Shown in pieces: positions 11,206 through 22,089 of a stretch of 64,000 nt of DNA. Position 1 is the first letter of the stretch; the number at the start of each line of letters is the position of its first letter. Source of the stretch: Pyropia yezoensis (lineage: Eukaryota > Rhodophyta > Bangiophyceae > Bangiales > Bangiaceae); NCBI GenBank assembly GCA_009829735.1, contig CM020619.1, forward strand, positions 4,087,781-4,151,780, in the 5' to 3' direction. Under the pieces are notes generated by a model. The model made no database searches. It was not told the DNA's origin and saw nothing but the letters and a program-made list of their open reading frames with translations. A program made the position numbers and the translations under genes.

Positions 11206-12084
11206 CTAGCCTTTTCAAAGAAACGTGCAGCTCTGTGAGTGGCTGAGAATAAAATTGGGGTTTTTTCACGACCCCAATTTTCACCCCACGCCACAGACGC
11301 CGTGAGGGACCGTCGCGCGCAGCCCCGGTGACGCGGCCACCCGGATCTTGTGCATGAGTGTGTCCCTGCGAGTGAATCTACCCAACCCCTTGCACGACAA
11401 TTACACCCCTCCCCACCCTCCCGTCGCCTTGACGCCTCCCCCTTCAACCCCCCCCCCGCCGGAGTCTGAAGGTGACAGCCCTTCCCCCATCAATAACTCC
11501 ATTCCTGTCGCTGTTACCCCGGGCATTCTCAGACATCTCTGAGATGCCCCGGGGAAGCGTCTGCAGGTGTACTATGAGGGTCGAAAAGCCTCCGAGATGC
11601 AGAGGACAGTATATCCGCCACCGGTGGTAAAGTCACAGTCATGGGAGGACTGCACCTTCCCCGAGACGTGAAAAAACGCCCCCTGCGCCGGGCCCACCCC
11701 TGTTTGACCTCGCCAACCCCGGGTGTGGCGGGTAGTGAGCCTTTGGGGGGTGCGCCGGGCGAGGGTGGTGGCCTTTGGGCGCTGTGCGAGGGGATGAGGT
11801 GGGGTGGGTGGCACTTCACCAAGGTGTGGTGTTTCGTTCCGGCACCCGTTCTTCGAGGAACGGTTGACTCTCCACTATGCATTCTTTTCTAATCTTTCCC
11901 ATTCTCACCTGCCCCACACGGCCGCGACAACGGATGCAGGTGAACACGTGTACATTCTTCAACCTCCTGTGCCTCAAAAGAAGAAAAAGACCTGACATCT
12001 CGCTCTTCAGCCAATGCGGTGACAGCATTGCCTCTCAGAGCGATCGAATTGATCTTCGTCGGCCAATGAGGAGACGAGGGAGCC

Positions 12085-12365
12085 TGTGAAACCCAGGCTG
12101 CACAAAAAAGGCCCTCTTAACTAGGCGTGTGTTCTGCCCGCTTCAGCGACGCGGAGGAGAACTATTATCACAGACACTGCTTCAAGGGCGGCCGGCCATG
12201 CAAGTCACGAAACTTGTCTGTGGGTGTTCCCCATCGGCCCGTCAGATAACTTTCATCGTGGAATCAAATACGGCCGGTTTCAAAAAAATGAGGACCGTCT
12301 CATTCTTCTGCAACCAGCTAGATGTATGTACTGTACAAGAGAGGTGCCCTCCTCACCTCATAATT
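12085..12365 (-). repeat. right terminal inverted repeat of the 1.4 kb element
   Basis: Reverse complement of the left terminal repeat: outer part 12174-12364 nearly identical, inner part separated by a short unmatched stretch. Ends ctcctcacctcataatta. Confidence 0.85.
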
Positions 12366-12366
12366 A

Positions 12367-13222
12367 GCGAAGCTACTATACGAGATGGACACCCTTAACG
12401 TCGATTCGTGGCTCACAGTCGCCCTCAGCTTGACGTCAATAGGGGCGCTGATTGGTCAATTGGAGGGTCGGGCACGGGAAGCTTGAATAGCTCTGAGCCG
12501 CACGTTCTCCGGCGCTGCGACATGATTGACGGCGAATAGACGGCGAACGTCGTTCGAAGTTTGCCGTTCACCAAGCAAGTACTTGCAATTTCCTCGGTCT
12601 TTCTTGAAAAGTACTGTTGCTGGAGCACGCACATCCGCGTATGTGGAATCTTGGTGTGGCGAGGCGCGGCAGCCTCATGTGGAATCTCGGCATGGCTCCC
12701 CGCGCGAGCACCACGTTCTGAGGCCGCCCCCACCGGTCCCAACGCGGCGGGGCCCCCCTCCTCGCACAGTTTGGGCGCAGGCATGTTCCACGCCCGTGGG
12801 CCCACGGGAGGGCGCCCGCGGCCCCCTCTGCGCCGGAGTGCCAGGGCTGGTCCCCCCCCCTCCCACCACTCGGGCAGAGCCAGGGTGCTGGTGCTCCGGA
12901 CGCCACTCCTTGAGTGTTCTGCGGCCCCTCTTGCCGAGCGCTCCCACGCACCTCTGTGCACTTGTGCACATGCGGTGCCGCGCAGCACGCGGCGTGGGTT
13001 TGCGCCGTTTGTGTCATGTACCCACACCATCCCCCCCGCAGTCCTTCACCACCACCCCCCGCAGCCCATCACCTCCCTCAGCCGCGGACCTTTCGCTTGT
13101 GGCGTCTGCCTCCCTTCTCTTCACCCTCACCCACCGTGGCGTGCCCGACTACTCTGCTCACGCCCGGCGCTCCCTCTCTTTTTTCCGCGACCACGGTGTG
13201 CGCGTCACGTCTGAGCAGAGCA
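12367..13222. other. sequence between the TIR element and Helitron ORF
   Basis: No supported gene. Open frames here are Pro/Cys/His-rich shadows. Part of this stretch may be the 5' end of the Helitron, but no convincing TC terminus was located. Confidence 0.4.
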
Positions 13223-14104
13223 ATGGAGGACGGGCGCCAGGCACAGGCTGTGCGATCTGCAGACACCGGAGTGGAGGCTGGCGTGCGGCGGGAGGGTGAG
13301 GGCGAGTGTTATGAGGAGGGTTGTCGTCCGAGCGAGGACGAGACATGCATTGGGAGGGGTCCTCGTGGCGGGCTTTCTCAGAGTGAGCGTGCGGAGACGC
13401 GGATAGCCAGACGCAGGGTCGTTCGCCAAGAACAAGGCCTTTCTCGTACCCACCTGACGACCGCCTCATGCAAACCTCCCGGAACTTCTGGTACAGCTGT
13501 TGTTCCTTCGACCGATGCCTCTAGAAAAACTCCTGCACTTTTGCATCTTCTTCAGGTCACCGCCGAGAGTGACAAGCAGTATGGGCGAAGTAAAGAACAA
13601 GGTATGCTGCCTGTTGGAAGAAGGAAGCGAAGAAAAGAGTCTGTTGGGCACAGAACTGTGCGAGACGTTCACGCGTACAGAAAAAAACTGCAGCTGGGGA
13701 GAGTGCCGTGTTGCTCATGCGGAGAAGTACCTGGTACGGACCACTCTTCTACATGGCCCTTTCGAGAGCCTCATCACGATGTTGTTTTGACCACAGAAGA
13801 AAAAAAGACACACCTTCTCCTGGCCACCCTGACTACGGGAGAAGAAACATACAACCGTCGCTACCTGTTCGCAGACGCAATCGATGAGGCGACGGGTACC
13901 ATTCTCATGTGCGCCCGATGTCGCGCAGAGCTCCGCGCAAAGAAGATTCCGAAGTTTTCAAAACGAAATGGATTCGAAATGTTTGACGATTACCCCGAAG
14001 AACTGACCGATCTGAACGATCTCGAAGCTGCTCTCCTGAGCATTGTCATTCCCACGAGTATTATATATTTCGACGTAACGGGTACCAGCAAAAGCACTGT
14101 GTAG
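13223..14104 (+). pseudogene. Helitron ORF, DUF6570-like N-terminal part
   Basis: From ATG 13223 the frame encodes a basic N-terminal region, then a Cys-rich section (CCSCGEV). The last 60 residues hold the signature C-x2-C followed by IPKFSKRNGF, a Pro-Glu-x-L segment and LEAALLSIVIP. That pattern is typical of DUF6570, found upstream of the Helitron_like_N domain in Helitron and Pif1-associated proteins. The frame ends at 14104, but the domain continues in the frame one base back from about 14070 (RRNGYQQKHCVGQ), leading directly into the Rep ORF. The break is therefore a frameshift near 14060-14072 inside what was one protein. GC content is clearly lower than in neighbouring genes, consistent with a mobile element. 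Confidence 0.75.
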
Positions 14105-14130
14105 GGCAGACCATAACGTACTGGAATTCT

Positions 14131-16908
14131 ATGATGCGTGTCGTCGACACGATCCCTAGGAATGCACAAGATTTCAGCATTGTGTTATTGCGCGATGAGC
14201 ATGGCCGATCCATGCTTGACGACACGCCCCTGCGATACGAGCCGATGCTGCGTGCAATGCGATACATGAAGGAGCATAATAGGCAATACCAACACGTTAA
14301 AATCGACGAAGAGAATCTCCAAGCCGTGTGCTTGGCCTCGGAACCTTTTTTAGTTGAATCTGATACGGAGGGGGACAGTGCTGTTCCAGGCACGACGGCG
14401 CACCCTCTCGAGTCGAGCGATGCTGGGGCGTCCACTGAAGAACCCGCAATACGTCCCCATGGCCTCAGTGAGCGTGAAGGCGCCGGGAGCGTGATGAATG
14501 CAGATGACGATACAGGAAACGTTTTTCTCGTCAACTCCGCCGACAACAAGCCATTACGTCAGATAGCTATCGGAGCGTTTACGGGCGTCAACTATCCCCT
14601 CGCGTCAGAACCTGGGTACGATGCGACGCACGGACGAGGTGAGGAGAAACGAGCATTTTCGACTGCGTACAGCAGTGAGGGCTTGTACGAGCTGGGATTC
14701 CCTCACTTATTCTTCAAAGGCACAGGGGGACCCGGACACGCTCGGCCAAGGCCTTTCATGGAGTCGGAGCTTGTATGCCATCTACTGCGTCTGCATCATC
14801 GCCGCTTCAGCCGTGATGCGCAGTTCTTATTTTTTGCGCATTCCATAATTCAAAGACGAACAGTGAACGGCGTCACGGCAACTCTTTCTGAATCACGAAA
14901 ATTGACTTCACTTGTCGAAGCTCTCGTGAACACTTTGGGTTTACCGGACGCCACTAGGTTGGAAAAAGAAGCAGCCCTGGACAGATGCGTCGACTCGATG
15001 ACACCGCAAATGAGCACTGTAAAAGGATCAAGAGGCTACTGGGAGATGAAAACTCGCGATCTGCAATCGATGGTGCACTCACCATTAATGTCTTCTCCGA
15101 CCCTATTCATGACACTCAGCGCTGCGGATTCGCTGTGGTTGGCTTTCTTAGAAGTCGTATTCCCGACGAAAACAATGCAAGAAATACAATATCTTTCAAA
15201 GTCCGCCTGCTCAGAAGCTCTCGTTGCTCATCCAGATCTTGCCGTTGAGCACTTCAACAAGCGCTGGACAGCACTTTGGGATGAAATCATTATGGGAGAC
15301 GGAGCGCCTTTAGGATGCGTGAGTGACTTTTTCTGGCGCTTTGAGTTTCAAGAGCGCGGTTCTCCTCACGTGCACATGCTCTTGTGGGTCGATGATTCTC
15401 CCAACTTGTCAGAATTGAGAGAAGGCGTCATTCATGAAGAAATGAGACATTTTGTAGACAAAATTGTGTGCGCGCAAGTGCGACCGGACATGAATGAATT
15501 GGACTTTTCAGAGGTCATGCACCCCTGTACAATGAGATCGCCTGTTCATGACATGTTTTCTGACGTGACTCAATCACATGTTGCAGCGCTTTCTCAATGC
15601 GTTCAGACCCATCGCTGCAACAAGTATTGCAAGCCCAACGGAAGGCATACGAAATGTCGATTTGGCTTTCCTCGGCCGTTAGTCCAAGAAACTCATGTGG
15701 AGCGTGTGTTTCGGAATGGCAAAACGAAGCTCGTGGTGTCGCCAGCGCGCAATCATTCGCGGGTCAATGCATACAACCCAAGCATTTTGAGCTGCTGGGC
15801 GGCAAACATGGACATCCAGATTCTCCTGGATGCGTTCGGCGCCGCGGTGTATACAGCATCGTACATGACAAAACACGAAAAGCATAGTCAAGCGCCGCGC
15901 GTTCGGTATCAATTATCCAAGAGCGCTAAAGACTCTTCCGTCAAGCACATGGTGCGCCGAGTTATAAACTCTGTGCTGAACACACGACAGGTAAGCGTTC
16001 AAGAGGCGTTGTGGATTAGAACTGGCAAGAAGCTGTGCCACGGAAGTCGCACTATTGTGACTCTCCCCAGCCTTTTTTTTCAACTGGGCGAAACTCGCGT
16101 GCACGATGATGATCGGAAGGTGTTCATGAGAACAGATTGTGCCGTGAGTCATGAGAACGGGCTGCTCACTTTTTACATCAACCGTCCGAACAGCCTTCAA
16201 AACTTGTCATTATTCGAGTTCACAAGTCACTACAGTCAGTCACACACAGTGAGTAGCGATTTGAAGCTGAAGATTTCGAGCCAACGCGGTGGATACGCTG
16301 TACGGCGACCTAAGCCGGCAATAGTTCAGGTGCGTGCTTACATAACCAGGACCGATAAAGTAGCTTTCAGCAAAGCCATGTTGTTCCTCCACGCACCGTG
16401 GACTTCCCTGGAGTCAATAATTGCTCCTGGCATGGACCCAGAAGTTGCACTCGAGTCTCTCGTTGGCAATCCGGACTGTGCTCATCTCCGAGAAATAATA
16501 TCGCACTACAAGGAGATTGAATCCCGGGAGTCTCTTATGCGAACTATGAGAAATTCCGATGCTCTTGTCAAGGAACGAGAGAACACGAAATTGGACATGG
16601 ACGGCTCTGTGTCTGACGAGAGTACTGACTTGAATCACTTGGATGGACCCCCTTCCAATGAAGCTGATGATAATTTGCTTGCCTCGGATGAGCTCGACTG
16701 CGGCCTGAGTATGGATCGAATCAATCTACCCTCTCTCGAGCAGGCACCCATGCCCGGACTGAAGATTCTGCAATCCCGGCATGCACGAACAGACCACGCC
16801 ATACGAGCTGTCCGTTTAACAAAAGCGATCATTGAGTCGAGAGGACGCGCTCCCGCAGAAGACGTGCGCGTGGGTGATGGACTGGATCCTCCGGGTATAG
16901 ATCCCTAA
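14131..16908 (+). pseudogene. Helitron Rep (HUH nuclease) part
   Basis: A 925-codon frame (native start lies upstream, in the frameshifted fusion) with the Helitron_like_N domain. The HUH motif is ERGSPHVHMLLW, with histidines at about residues 413 and 415. The paired catalytic tyrosines are in AVYTASYMTKHE, at about residues 574 and 578, the Y2 arrangement of rolling-circle Helitron Rep. A Cys/His segment follows the HUH region (HRCNKYCKPNGRHTKCRFGFP). The frame stops at TAA 16906-16908 just before the helicase, which normally continues in the same protein. It would nick and join single-stranded DNA during rolling-circle transposition; this copy is unlikely to be active because of its lesions. 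Confidence 0.9.
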
Positions 16909-18502
16909 TTGGTACTTTCTACCCGTGTTGACTCCCTGAACAGCGAACAAAAGCATGTATATAACTCGGTGGTGTCGGATCTCAGCAATGGCGTGCGGTC
17001 CAAGCGAGTCGTGTTGATTGGTCCTGGAGGCACCGGGAAGTCCTACCTCATTGACACACTTTCCATGCTGTTGGACGTTCGCTCCACGAACACAACCGCA
17101 AGACCATCTCCAGACGCCGTCAAGAGACGCCATGGCGCGCTTGTCAAAACCGCTTTTACTGGCGTGGCTGCCGCCAACATTGGGGGCCTGACACTCCACA
17201 ACGCGCTCGAAATTAATCAAAAAGAGATTGTCAGCGAAGTGACAGATGCATCCCTCCCGCGTCTGCAACGAGACTGGGAAAATGTTCAAGTCCTAGTCAT
17301 CGACGAGATCAGTTTTCTCTCACCGATCAATTTGCATGCAATCAGCGAAAGGCTCGGCAACATTTTTCCCCACAGACGCGACTCTCCATTTGCGGGCCTG
17401 TACGTAATAATGGCTGGCGATCCGTTCCAGCTTGCTCCAGTCGGTGGTAAGACGCTTTGGAAAAGAGACCACGAGCGGACTCCAACAGTCCAAGAACTGG
17501 TCGGCCGCGATTACTATCTTGATTGCGATTCGTACTTTGAACTGGGTAATGGACAGAGGAATCATGGGCTGTTTTTTTGACATGCTGTCAAGACTTCGTG
17601 TAGGAAAACTGACACAAGATGACATGGACATTTTGAACAGAAGAACTTTGCAGCCATTCGGCCCGATCTCGCCAGATCTGTTTTCAGACGGCGTTGTAAT
17701 TGCGGGTACGAACCGCGAGGTTGTTGCGCACAACGAAAAGAAATTGCATGCAGCGTGTGAGATTGACGCCATTGCAAGAAAACCCAAGCGCACCGTGCGA
17801 GTGTGGAGCCACGTACGCCTCAGCAAGAGTGTGCGCGAGAATTACACGGCCCGTGAGTATGTCCAGCTGGTTCATGGCTGTCTTTCACGTGAGAGGGGAT
17901 CTGCACGCGGTGGGAAGTTTGTATCAAATGCATTTTGCACATTCAAAGGAGATCGAGTGCGCTTGAACGAAAACCTATGTGTGGAGCTGAACCTGTACAA
18001 CGGTGCAAGTGGAACTGTCTTGGAAATATTTAGTTCGTCGACTGTAGACCCGCACGAAAGCAAGCAAGCCGCCGCGTCTCGCATGGCTGCAAACGATAAT
18101 GACATTGATCTACCCGTTGTCATTCTTCAGATGGACGAGAGCACCTATCGAGGTCCTTCAATATCAGAAAGCGCACCGCGAGTGATTGCTATTGAAGCAA
18201 GAAAGTTCATCATCATGAAGCCTGTGCCAGCAGTACTTTGGCAGCTTCCTCTGGTACCTGCGCACGCTTCCACAGTGCACAAAACTCAGTCTCTTACCCT
18301 CCAGAAGGTCGTTGTAGACAGAACGCAATTCAGAGCCGCGTCTTCATGGTACGTGTCTCTATCGAGGGTAAAAGAATTGAAACATATTGCGCTCGCGCAT
18401 CCGATGACATGGAACAATATTGAAAAGAACAAAATGGAGCTCGAATACATATCTCGGCACCTAGCCGTCTTTCGAGAAAAGAATGCAACCTCACTGGAAT
18501 GA
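16909..18502 (+). pseudogene. Helitron Pif1-type helicase part, frameshifted
   Basis: Continues the Rep frame after an in-frame stop (16906-16908). Superfamily 1B helicase motifs: LNSEQKHVYNSV (Q-motif region), Walker A GGTGKS at about 17030, Walker B VLVIDEISFLS at about 17291-17320, motif III AGDPFQLAPVGG at about 17416. The frame closes at TGA 17578-17580, created by a run of seven T (17572-17578). The frame beginning near that run continues with FFDMLSRLRVGKLTQDD and the C-terminal Pif1 motifs, ending in STVHKTQSLTLQKVVVD and YVSLSRVKELKHIALAHP, to 18502. One T too many explains the break. The Rep and helicase parts together match an autonomous Helitron coding region in decayed form. Confidence 0.88.
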
Positions 18503-19494
18503 CTGCGGGACATAGTCTCGCAACCTTCTATACATCAGATTGCACGCTCCATACGCATTTCCTGCTGATGGCGCCGCGGCCTGTGTCAGTCGTCACCCCG
18601 AAATTTCAAAAATCGATATGCGGGATGCCTCGTTAGCCCCTCTCAAGAGCTTGGTGCGTCACTGGGACAGTACTCAAGTTTACTCCAACATCATCTCGAT
18701 GCCGCTCGCGAGGCCGCCATCAATTATGTGGAAGGAGAAAGAGGCGTGCGGAGATTTTTTTTCGATCCATAACAGCACGAGCCCAAGCGGCGTCGCGAGA
18801 TGCGGCACACATTAGTGCCTGGTCACTCGTGGGGCTACCAGAGCTCCGACGGACGCATTCGGGCTCGTCCCGAGATTTTTTTGCCGCGCCCGAGGTGTCC
18901 TTCAACCCGGCAGATATCTAATGTAAAATCTCCCAGGCACACGTGGGCGCGTGGCGCTCCACCAGGTATCCTTATGGCACGCATCCCACCCGGTGATACT
19001 TTTGCTGCTTGGCTCAAACGAAGATGGCCCAATCACTGGAAACGGTTGGCCGAGCATGATCACGGGGCACCTGGCGCTTGGCAGGCATCGTGATGACGTG
19101 CCAGAGAGCCACTCAGAATCTTGACCAGTGAGGTGCCTGGCAATGGTCGTCGTCCAATCATCAGTTTGAAAACAAAAAAAAACAGCACACAGCCGCGACG
19201 ACCCTTGCGAACTGCCAGGGTTAACTCGCACGTTCCCAGCCTCCATTGAGTTTGTTTGCCGTCGGGGCGGTTTGAGCTCGCTGTGAACCAATTTGAGACA
19301 AGATATAGCTCTGCTCATCTGCTCTCGACTATATCACAGCTAGTCTCCCCCCACGTGCTCTTACGTGCCTCCATCTCTTTTATTTGTAGCTGGATGCTCG
19401 CCATGCTTGTGAGCCGATATTTCGCTGGAGCATTCCCACCGCCCCCACTTCTCTCCGGCCGTGAGTGGGCCCAGCCATCGTGAAGGCGTCCACG
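18503..19494. other. intergenic, Helitron 3' flank
   Basis: No supported gene. The Helitron 3' end (expected hairpin plus CTRR) should lie here, but I could not place it with confidence. Confidence 0.4.
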
Positions 19495-19500
19495 TATATA
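19495..19500 (+). promoter_or_regulatory. TATA box of the 19.6 kb gene
   Basis: TATATA 122 nt upstream of the chosen ATG at 19622, in otherwise GC-rich sequence. Assigned by position. Confidence 0.45.
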
Positions 19501-19621
19501 GAACGTGCGCGGCCATGCAGCGTCCCTCAGTGCTCGTCCCCCTCGCCTCCGTCATCGCCGCTTCCCGCGTTGGTGGTCCCTCCGTGCTCCCGCATCCCGC
19601 TCCCCACTTTACATTCGCATA

Positions 19622-20996
19622 ATGGTGTCCCCTCCCGTGAACAAGTTCCTCGCGCGTGGGGCGCAGCACGCGCGCGCGCGTGCTTCTCCGGCGCGTGTTA
19701 TTTCCGTGCCGAAGCTCTCCCTGGTGGGCTCGTCCTTAACGGGAAACCTCGCCTTTGTCGCCGTACTGTCGTCCGCATTTATCCCGCTGGGTATGACAGC
19801 GCGCACCTTGGCTGAGTACGACCGCGGTGGCGCCGTGATGTTCCACAACACCTCCGCCCCCCTGAAGCTGGTCCTGTCCAAGGACCAGAACCGCAACTTT
19901 CTTCTCTTCATTGAGCGTGGTCCTGTCAAGATTGGGGATGTAAGTTATTTTGCGTTTGCACAGCGTGCTTGCTCATCTCGCGCTGTTCTCTTGTTCCATG
20001 CAATTTCTTTCCGGGCGCATTGTCAGTGACCAAACTCTGACCAATCACGTACCTGTTACACGTGCTATCCTCTACATTCTCTTTTTTTTGTTTTTTTGCG
20101 CTTTTACGTATTCTGGACTTTGACGAAAACGAGTTTTTTTATTTTGAACTCAGGTCGTCTCCGTGAAGGTGCACGCGTCCCCACTACCGAACAGCGAAGA
20201 GCGCACGCTCCGGGCTAATAGCGACCTCCTCATGGGCCGTGCCGCCTCCGAGCAGCCAGGCACCTTCCTGTCCCGCATGCCCCTCCCTCTGGCATACGCC
20301 AAGTGCCTTCCGCCGTTTCCAGTTTTTTCCTCCGTGCTGACCGTGAACGTCAATACACTGAACACGGCAGGCACCAGCACGACGGTCCAGGTCGTGGACT
20401 GCGTCGGAGAGCACGCGCTCCTGACGCTCCCCTCGCGGTCTTTGTCGAACCTGCTCGGCGAGCTGAACCGGGTTTCAATGGACGCGGCGCTGTTTCACGC
20501 CCTAGCCACGCCTTCAACGGCATCCCGTGACTTTTGCTGGGTCGACAACCCTGTTGTGGGGGGCGTTGTCCGTGAAACGACTTTCTCGACGGGCCTTTCT
20601 TTTAACCAAGCGTATTGGTGGACCGACCTTATCTCCACCCCCATCTCCGCTCTGCAGGCTGAACGCTTCTCGCGTGATTGGCTGGCGTTGGCGGACGTGG
20701 AGGGCGCTAACTTTTTCTACGGCAAAGTGCCTGTTGACATGCCCGAGGAGGTTGTTGACCTCGTGGCTGGCAACGATGCCGGCGGCCTGGTGCCGGTGCC
20801 GGTTGCAGCGCTCTGCCCCCGGAACGCCAGCGATATGATGGCCCGCGAGGAGCTGTGCGCGCCCGAGGGGGAGGGCGTCGGGGGTGTGGACGGGCGGATG
20901 GGTGAGGACGAGGTTGAGGAGGGTGGCATGGGCGAGGAGGCTGTCCCATCGACGCTTCCGGCGTCCTCCACTGACGTATCGTCCTGCCGCCTCTGA
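19622..20996 (+). CDS. two-exon gene for an uncharacterised 386-aa protein
   Basis: Exon 1 is 19622-19939 and exon 2 is 20154-20996. The 214-bp intron starts GTAAGT and ends in a T-rich tract then CAG; it is AT-rich compared with the exons, and the frames join cleanly (KIGD then VVSVKVHA). The N-terminal 20-30 residues are basic and Arg/Ala-rich. The body alternates short hydrophobic strands with loops (LSLVGSSLTGNLAFVAV, LLFIERGPVKIGDVVSVKV), suggesting a beta-rich fold; an OB-fold-like single-stranded DNA binder is conceivable but unproven. The last 80 residues are acidic and low complexity. No family recognised. It lies in the inverted-repeat spacer, about 1.1 kb downstream of the Helitron helicase, so it could be captured Helitron cargo or a resident gene. 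An upstream in-frame extension (to about 19514) is possible but would start too close to the TATA box. Confidence 0.7.
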
Positions 20997-22089
20997 GGTG
21001 GTCATGTGCGGGTGTTGTGCTTTGATTGCTTTTATTTGAGGGTTTATGCATGATCGAGAGCGGGGAATTAACGTGCGCGCGCGTGTCGATAAATAGTAGG
21101 ACCACGCACTGGGGGGGCAAGGACCGTCCGCGAGAGGGAAGAGATGCCTCTGGTCGTATGGGCGCCGGCCACGGCGGCCGCGACGCCCAGCGACGACGTC
21201 AGCATCGATGCCGACGCGCAGCGGAGGGAGGTGAGCGTCACCGACAAGGTGAGAGCCGCCGGCGGTGGCAGCAGAGGGAGGCGAGGGCGACGGGGGAGAA
21301 ACGCCGCACGAGCGGTGGTGACCGAGGGAGGCGGACGCGACAAAGGAGACGCGCAGGAACAAAGATGGCGGCCGAGGGAGGGGGAGGCGACAGAAGAGGC
21401 GGGTGGCAGCAATGATGGCGGCCCGGGGGAGAGGACAGCGACGGAGGAGGCACGCGGCACCGACGATGACGACCGAGGGAGGGGGCGACGACGGAGGAGG
21501 CGGGCGGCACCAACAGTGACGGCCGACGGAGGGGGGCAGCGACGGGAGAGGCGGGCGGCACCGACGATGATGGCCGAGGGCGGGGCGAGCGACGGGGGAG
21601 GCCGGCTGCACCAACGGTGACGGCCGAGGGAGAGACATGCGACGGGGGACGCGAGCGACACCAGCGGTGACGGCCGAGGGAGAGGGCAGTGACGGGGGGG
21701 ACGGGCCCCACCAGGGGTGACGGCAGGGACAGGCGCCAGCGACAGTGGTGGCGGGGGGCACCGACGGTGGCGGCGCATGGAAGCGGCCGCGAGCGAGGCG
21801 GGCGGCGCCAACAGTGGCGGACAAGGGCGCCGGCCGCGACGAGAAAGGCGCGCGGCACATACGGTGGCGGCGGGGCGTCGTCGCGGCGAGGGCGGATGAG
21901 GCCGGCGGCGCAGGTCAAGTACACAATCGGTAGGAATACACGTGGTAGCTAATTATATGTATTTAGAGCGGGCTGTTCAAGCAGGCTCAGTACTGCCAAT
22001 TTTTCTCCTCGAATACTGGATGTATTTTGGCGCTCCTCTGAAAAAGCTTCGCTCTCAGCCCCCTTTGCGCCGTGCTGGGGGCTATATTG
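20997..22089. other. spacer between the unknown gene and the right arm
   Basis: Holds the minisatellite, then about 190 bp of AT-richer sequence up to the arm boundary at 22090. No gene seen. Confidence 0.5.
21170..21900 (+). repeat. minisatellite, about 50-bp unit
   Basis: Degenerate tandem array. Each unit begins gacggccgaggga, has a cgacggaggaggcggg-like middle and ends gcggcaccaacagt or a variant. Consecutive units between about 21468 and 21770 measure 50-51 bp, and looser copies extend either side. Both strands stay open in several frames only because of this repeat structure. It lies just inside the inner end of the right arm. Confidence 0.75.

Larger units (their letters stand above)
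10962..12365. mobile_element. non-autonomous DNA element with long terminal inverted repeats
   Basis: About 1.4 kb bounded by inverted repeats of roughly 190-240 bp. The flanking bases read aatta on both sides, so a TA or AATTA target duplication is possible but cannot be separated from the repeat ends. The interior (11206-12085) has no open frame with a recognisable transposase, hence non-autonomous. Its position exactly at the inner junction of the large inverted repeat suggests a link to how that junction formed, or a later insertion there. Confidence 0.65.

Noticed and set aside
20514-21860. 448-codon minus-strand frame overlapping the 19.6 kb gene
   Set aside because: It runs through the minisatellite and antisense of exon 2; the repetitive Pro/Arg/Ser translation follows the repeat unit.
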